Source: an uncultured Rothia sp.
GTDB lineage: Bacteria > Actinomycetota > Actinomycetes > Actinomycetales > Micrococcaceae
Length of the DNA stretch: 8,675 nt
Reading direction: 5' to 3'
NCBI RefSeq assembly: GCF_937976295.1
Contig: NZ_CALJRY010000255.1
Coordinates: 1-8,675 of the forward strand
In this document: positions 6,719-8,675 of the stretch, one piece after another
Layout of the letters: every line of letters starts with the position of its first letter
Numbering within the stretch: the stretch's first letter is position 1
Translations under genes and position numbers: made by a program
The notes under the pieces: generated by a model
What the model was told of the DNA's origin: nothing
Seen by the model: the letters and a program-made list of their open reading frames with translations, nothing else
The model's database searches: none

Positions 6719-7096
6719 TTACTTCTTCTCTGCAGAGCCCTCTGCTGCTGCAATCTCTGCACGGACCTTGTCCATGTCGAGCTCGCGGATCGAACCGATC
6801 ACGGTCTCCAGCTGGTCTTCGCGCAGTGCTCCAGCCTGCTGGTACACCAGGATACCGCCACGGAAGCCCATGATGGTGGGGATGGAGGTGATGCCTGCTG
6901 CCTGAGCGAGCTGGCCCTGGTCCTCGGTGTCGACCTTGCCGAAAACAATGTCGCTGTGCTTCTCCGAAGCAGCCTCGTAGACGGGGGAGAACTGCTTACA
7001 GGGACCGCACCAATCTGCCCAGAAGTCCAGGAAGACGATGTCGTTGCTCTCAACGGTAGCAGTCAGGTTCTGCTGAGTAATTTCAATAGTAGCCAT
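6719..7096 (-). CDS. trxA: Thioredoxin
   Basis: A small cytoplasmic dithiol reductase, 125 residues, that passes electrons from thioredoxin reductase to oxidised proteins. The fold signature is complete: buried Asp24 in FLDFW, active site WCGPC (29-33), and the cis-proline in SIPTI (Pro73). The body to about residue 106 matches the usual 105-110-residue family. The remaining 19 or so (DMDKVRAEIAAAEGSAEKK) form a charged, Ala/Glu/Lys-rich tail, probably helical. The ATG at 7096 is the only sensible start, but no ribosome-binding site is correctly spaced; GAGGG lies about 14 bases upstream. A -10-like TAGCTT (7103-7108) ends six bases before the ATG, so the mRNA may be leaderless. No trxB lies next to it. 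It appears monocistronic. Confidence 0.96.
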   Translation of the reverse strand: MATIEITQQNLTATVESNDIVFLDFWADWCGPCKQFSPVYEAASEKHSDIVFGKVDTEDQGQLAQAAGITSIPTIMGFRGGILVYQQAGALREDQLETVIGSIRELDMDKVRAEIAAAEGSAEKK

Positions 7097-7102
7097 GAGA
7101 TA

Positions 7103-7108
7103 AAGCTA
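7103..7108 (-). promoter_or_regulatory. Possible -10 element of trxA
   Basis: TAGCTT on the minus strand is preceded by TG, giving a TG-TAGCTT context, and lies six bases before the ATG. No good -35 hexamer stands 16-18 bases further upstream. If used, the transcript would start at or within a base or two of the start codon. Confidence 0.35.
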
Positions 7109-7165
7109 CACCCTCAAGACCCCAATCGCTAATTGTTCGCCCTGGGATTCAAACATTGTGAAAGA

Positions 7166-7185
7166 TATGACAGCTTGCCGTCATA
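7166..7185. promoter_or_regulatory. Imperfect palindrome upstream of trxA, possible operator
   Basis: TATGACAGCTTGCCGTCATA has six-base complementary arms (TATGAC/GTCATA) and an inner GC/GC pair, with four unpaired positions. It is 70-89 bases upstream of the trxA start, where an activator or a regulator of an upstream promoter could bind. Function is unproven. Confidence 0.25.
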
Positions 7186-7335
7186 GTTGGTTCTTTCTGC
7201 GGTAAGTTCCGCCGAGTTTTAAGCGTGTCGCGGTTAATCCAGCGAAAGGTTCCGCACCGGGTTATGGAGGCGCGCTGCCCGGCAGGCGAAAGCCCCCCCC
7301 CATCCGAGTGAACCATACGCTCTCCTCGGGAAAGC

Positions 7336-7375
7336 CTCGATGGGAGCATCGGGAAAAACGCGAGCATCGAGAAAA
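7336..7375. repeat. Direct repeat with two mutually exclusive hairpins
   Basis: GAGCATCGGGAAAA (7344-7357) and GAGCATCGAGAAAA (7362-7375) differ at one base. The stretch CTCGATG (7336-7342) can pair either with CATCG at 7347-7351 (short hairpin, 4-base loop) or with CATCGAG at 7365-7371 (7 bp, larger loop). The two pairings exclude each other. Confidence 0.5.
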
Positions 7376-7438
7376 TACGGTCACTGCTGTGGAAGCTGAC
7401 TGCGGGATCCACCGTGAAACTGGTTTTAGATACACAAA

Positions 7439-7464
7439 AGCCCGGTTACTTTCGTAACCGGGCT
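7439..7464 (-). terminator. Intrinsic terminator of tRNA-Tyr
   Basis: AGCCCGGTTAC (7439-7449) pairs perfectly over 11 bp with GTAACCGGGCT (7454-7464) around a TTTC loop. On the minus strand the hairpin is followed by TTTTGTGT. It begins five bases after the 3' end of the tRNA. A compact, strong terminator. Confidence 0.88.
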
Positions 7465-7469
7465 ATTTG

Positions 7470-7551
7470 TGGCAGGTGAGGGATTCGAACCCCCGTAGGC
7501 AGTGCCAGCTGATTTACAGTCAGCCCCCTTTGGCCGCTCGGGTAACCTGCC
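7470..7551 (-). tRNA. tRNA-Tyr (anticodon GTA)
   Basis: On the minus strand the acceptor strand GGCAGGT (from 7551) pairs with ACCTGCC, followed by discriminator A at 7470. The anticodon arm GCTGA/TCAGC encloses CTGTAAA, so the anticodon is GTA, reading UAU/UAC. A long variable arm (class II, as bacterial tRNA-Tyr has) precedes a T-arm with TTCGAAT. The length is 82 bases. CCA is not encoded and must be added after transcription. Confidence 0.96.
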
Positions 7552-7593
7552 GCCTAGCTAGGTGCTAGTTGCTCGCTCACGCGAACAGAGACT

Positions 7594-7622
7594 ACTCTAC
7601 AGCAGTTTTAGGGACTTGTACA
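7594..7622 (-). promoter_or_regulatory. Promoter of tRNA-Tyr
   Basis: On the minus strand TGTACA (7617-7622) and TAGAGT (7594-7599) are 17 bases apart, a good -35/-10 pair. The start would be near 7587, giving a leader of about 36 bases removed by RNase P. Confidence 0.5.
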
Positions 7623-7733
7623 CTTCACATAGGGTTTTGTGACGAAGGTTATATATCTGGTGGTCTTTATCGCAGCCCGCGCCCTCACCCTATAAGTAAA
7701 GCCGTGAAAAGCCAGTGCCTACAGCAGTTTTAG
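7597..7733. repeat. Perfect 15-base direct repeat, two copies
   Basis: CTACAGCAGTTTTAG occurs at 7597-7611 and again at 7719-7733, 122 bases apart. The first copy overlaps the -10 and spacer of the tRNA-Tyr promoter. The second overlaps the stop codon of the small acidic protein gene (7730-7732). Nothing between them looks like a gene. They may be remnants of a local duplication or binding sites. Confidence 0.7.
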
Positions 7734-8116
7734 AAGGAGCGGGAAGGAGTATCGCCATCCTGCTCAAGCAGAAGCACAATCTCCAGGTGCTCCAGGTAGC
7801 GGCGCGCCTGCTCCACAGTGCACATGTCACCGGCAATCTCACGCTCCAGGTCACGGCGAACACCGCGGAAACGTGCCACCAGCGAAGGCTCAGTCAGAGT
7901 AATACCGACACCGTCAAAGGGAGAAGGCTCAGCATCTTCCGCATGCAGGTCAAGATGAATATCGTGGTGATCAGATTCGTTGAGACGCTCCGCCTCAGGA
8001 ATACCCTCGGGCTCAGCCCCCAAAGAGGTATGCAGGTCGATGAAAAGGAGGGTTTGCAGGTCGCGAGCTTCCTCGCTCGTGCGCAGATCCGTCGTGGACA
8101 GGTTAGGAGTGGTCAT
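7730..8116 (-). CDS. Small acidic protein of unknown function
   Basis: I do not recognise this 128-residue protein. It is rich in Asp, Glu and His in its middle (residues 35-65), with a LDLH segment. Its C-terminal part (about 77-118, with RGVRRDLEREI and VEQARRYLEHLEIVLLLEQ) is probably two helices and could mediate pairing. There is one Cys and no signal peptide or membrane segment, so it is likely cytoplasmic. The ATG at 8116 is chosen because a full AAAGGAGG (8128-8135) stands upstream, though at an unusually long 11 bases. The frame is open a further 28 codons without support. It is divergent from yajQ across about 140 bases, and no terminator is obvious after it. The strong ribosome-binding site and regular amino-acid make-up argue that it is real. 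Confidence 0.7.
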   Translation of the reverse strand: MTTPNLSTTDLRTSEEARDLQTLLFIDLHTSLGAEPEGIPEAERLNESDHHDIHLDLHAEDAEPSPFDGVGITLTEPSLVARFRGVRRDLEREIAGDMCTVEQARRYLEHLEIVLLLEQDGDTPSRSF

Positions 8117-8137
8117 ATTTCTATTGTCCTCCTTTAA

Positions 8138-8221
8138 GGTTAGTAACACCTGTAAAACAGGCCCGTATTTCTGATAGTTAGCTGTGAACAAGAGCCCCAA
8201 CCCGGTAGGCTAGTACTAACC
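8138..8221. promoter_or_regulatory. Divergent promoter region with inverted arms
   Basis: The shared upstream region of the small acidic protein gene and yajQ. For yajQ, a weak GTGAAC (8184-8189) and TAGGCT (8206-8211) stand 16 bases apart. GGTTAGTA (8138-8145) and its exact complement TACTAACC (8214-8221) lie at opposite ends of the region. A small hairpin CCTGT/ACAGG (8149-8153/8157-8161) would fall in the leader of the minus-strand gene. No clear minus-strand promoter was found. Confidence 0.3.
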
Positions 8222-8257
8222 GGTGCCAGTAGCACCTCATTCACGAAAGGAAAGCCC

Positions 8258-8675
8258 ATGGCTAGCGAATCCTCATTCGACATTGTGTCCAAGGTGGACA
8301 AGCAGGAAGTTTCCAACGCACTGCACCAGGCGCAGAAGGAAATCTCCCAGCGTTACGACTTCCGCGGCGTTGGCGCAGAAATCGACTACTCCGGCGACAA
8401 GATCCTCATCAAGGCAAACGCCGAAGAGCGCGCCCTGGCGGTGCTGGATGTTTTCCAGTCCAAGCTGGTCAAGCGCGGTATCTCCCTGAAGTCCCTGGAC
8501 TCCGGCAAGCCCTACGCATCCGGTAAGGAAACCCGCATCGAGTGCTCCATCAAGGAAGGCATCGCCCAGGATCAGGCAAAGAAGATCTCCAAGATGATCC
8601 GCGAAGAGGGCCCCAAGGGCGTGAAGGCGAACATCCAGGGCGATGAGCTGCGCGTCTCCTCCAAGTCCCGCGATG
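8258..8675 (+). CDS. yajQ: YajQ / DUF520 family nucleotide-binding protein, 3' end cut off
   Basis: The first 139 codons of a protein that is about 163 residues in E. coli, so roughly 24 residues lie beyond the window. The start ASESSFDIVSKVDKQEV and the following EISQRYDFRGVGAEI are the family signature (SFDIVSEVD, QRFDFRG). SIKEGIAQDQAKKISKMIR is the expected second-half helix. YajQ proteins fold as two ferredoxin-like domains and bind nucleotides or nucleic acid. One member in Xanthomonas binds cyclic di-GMP and acts as a transcription co-regulator; whether that applies here is unknown. The ATG at 8258 follows GAAAGGAAA (8245-8253) at a normal distance. Codon use is strongly biased to AAG, CTG, TCC and GGC, suggesting high expression. 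Confidence 0.94.
   Translation, partial: MASESSFDIVSKVDKQEVSNALHQAQKEISQRYDFRGVGAEIDYSGDKILIKANAEERALAVLDVFQSKLVKRGISLKSLDSGKPYASGKETRIECSIKEGIAQDQAKKISKMIREEGPKGVKANIQGDELRVSSKSRD

Larger units (their letters stand above)
7097..7438. other. Intergenic region behind trxA with hairpins, a C9 run and a palindrome
   Basis: These 340 bases lie between the trxA start and the tRNA-Tyr terminator. Contents: a -10-like element at 7103-7108; an imperfect palindrome at 7166-7185; a small GCGG/CCGC hairpin at 7199-7202/7209-7212; a run of nine C (7293-7301); and a cluster at 7336-7375 with competing hairpins and a 14-base direct repeat. One 55-codon frame on the minus strand (7149-7316) has a well-placed GAGGAG before its ATG, but it uses rare codons and matches no family I know. 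I do not call it a gene. Confidence 0.5.

Noticed and set aside
6674..7132. 152-codon plus-strand frame opposite trxA
   Set aside because: Shadow of the thioredoxin codons; the minus-strand frame contains the complete active site.
7715..8174. Plus-strand frames opposite the small acidic protein
   Set aside because: No ribosome-binding site and basic, irregular composition; the minus-strand frame has AAAGGAGG upstream.

Overview
This window looks like an ordinary chromosomal segment of a high-GC Gram-positive bacterium, most likely an actinobacterium of the Micrococcaceae. Rothia is my best guess. The reasons are protein character, moderately high GC, strong use of AAG/CTG/GCC-type codons in the best-expressed genes, GTG/TTG starts, and apparently leaderless genes. 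The genus is an inference from recollection of these families, not a search result. I see no IS element, phage gene, CRISPR array or toxin-antitoxin pair.

Layout from left to right. (1) A tRNA-Thr(GGT) gene on the minus strand, cut by the left edge, with a good promoter. (2) A minus-strand DEAD-box RNA helicase with an acidic N-terminus, a helicase core, a DbpA-type RNA-binding domain and a long RGG-like tail. It is followed by two stem-loops and preceded by a gene-free stretch of about 650 bases, probably a long structured mRNA leader. (3) A minus-strand polytopic membrane protein of the DUF2079 family. (4) Divergent from it, a plus-strand AlkA-type DNA glycosylase (HhH-GPD fold) that appears to be translated from a leaderless mRNA. 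(5) A convergent terminator, then a minus-strand thioredoxin. (6) A 373-base gap behind thioredoxin holding a 9-C run, competing hairpins and an imperfect palindrome. (7) A minus-strand tRNA-Tyr(GTA) with its own promoter and a textbook terminator. (8) A small acidic protein of unknown function on the minus strand, divergent from (9) a plus-strand YajQ/DUF520 gene cut by the right edge.

The genes are mostly single transcription units with their own terminators. They do not form an evident pathway: RNA remodelling, DNA base repair, thiol redox and tRNA supply are all housekeeping. I did not find a convincing new multi-gene system. The places most worth a second look are regulatory: the long helicase leader with its choice of starts, the spacer upstream of trxA, the duplicated terminator arm between the glycosylase and trxA, and a perfect 15-base repeat near the tRNA-Tyr promoter.
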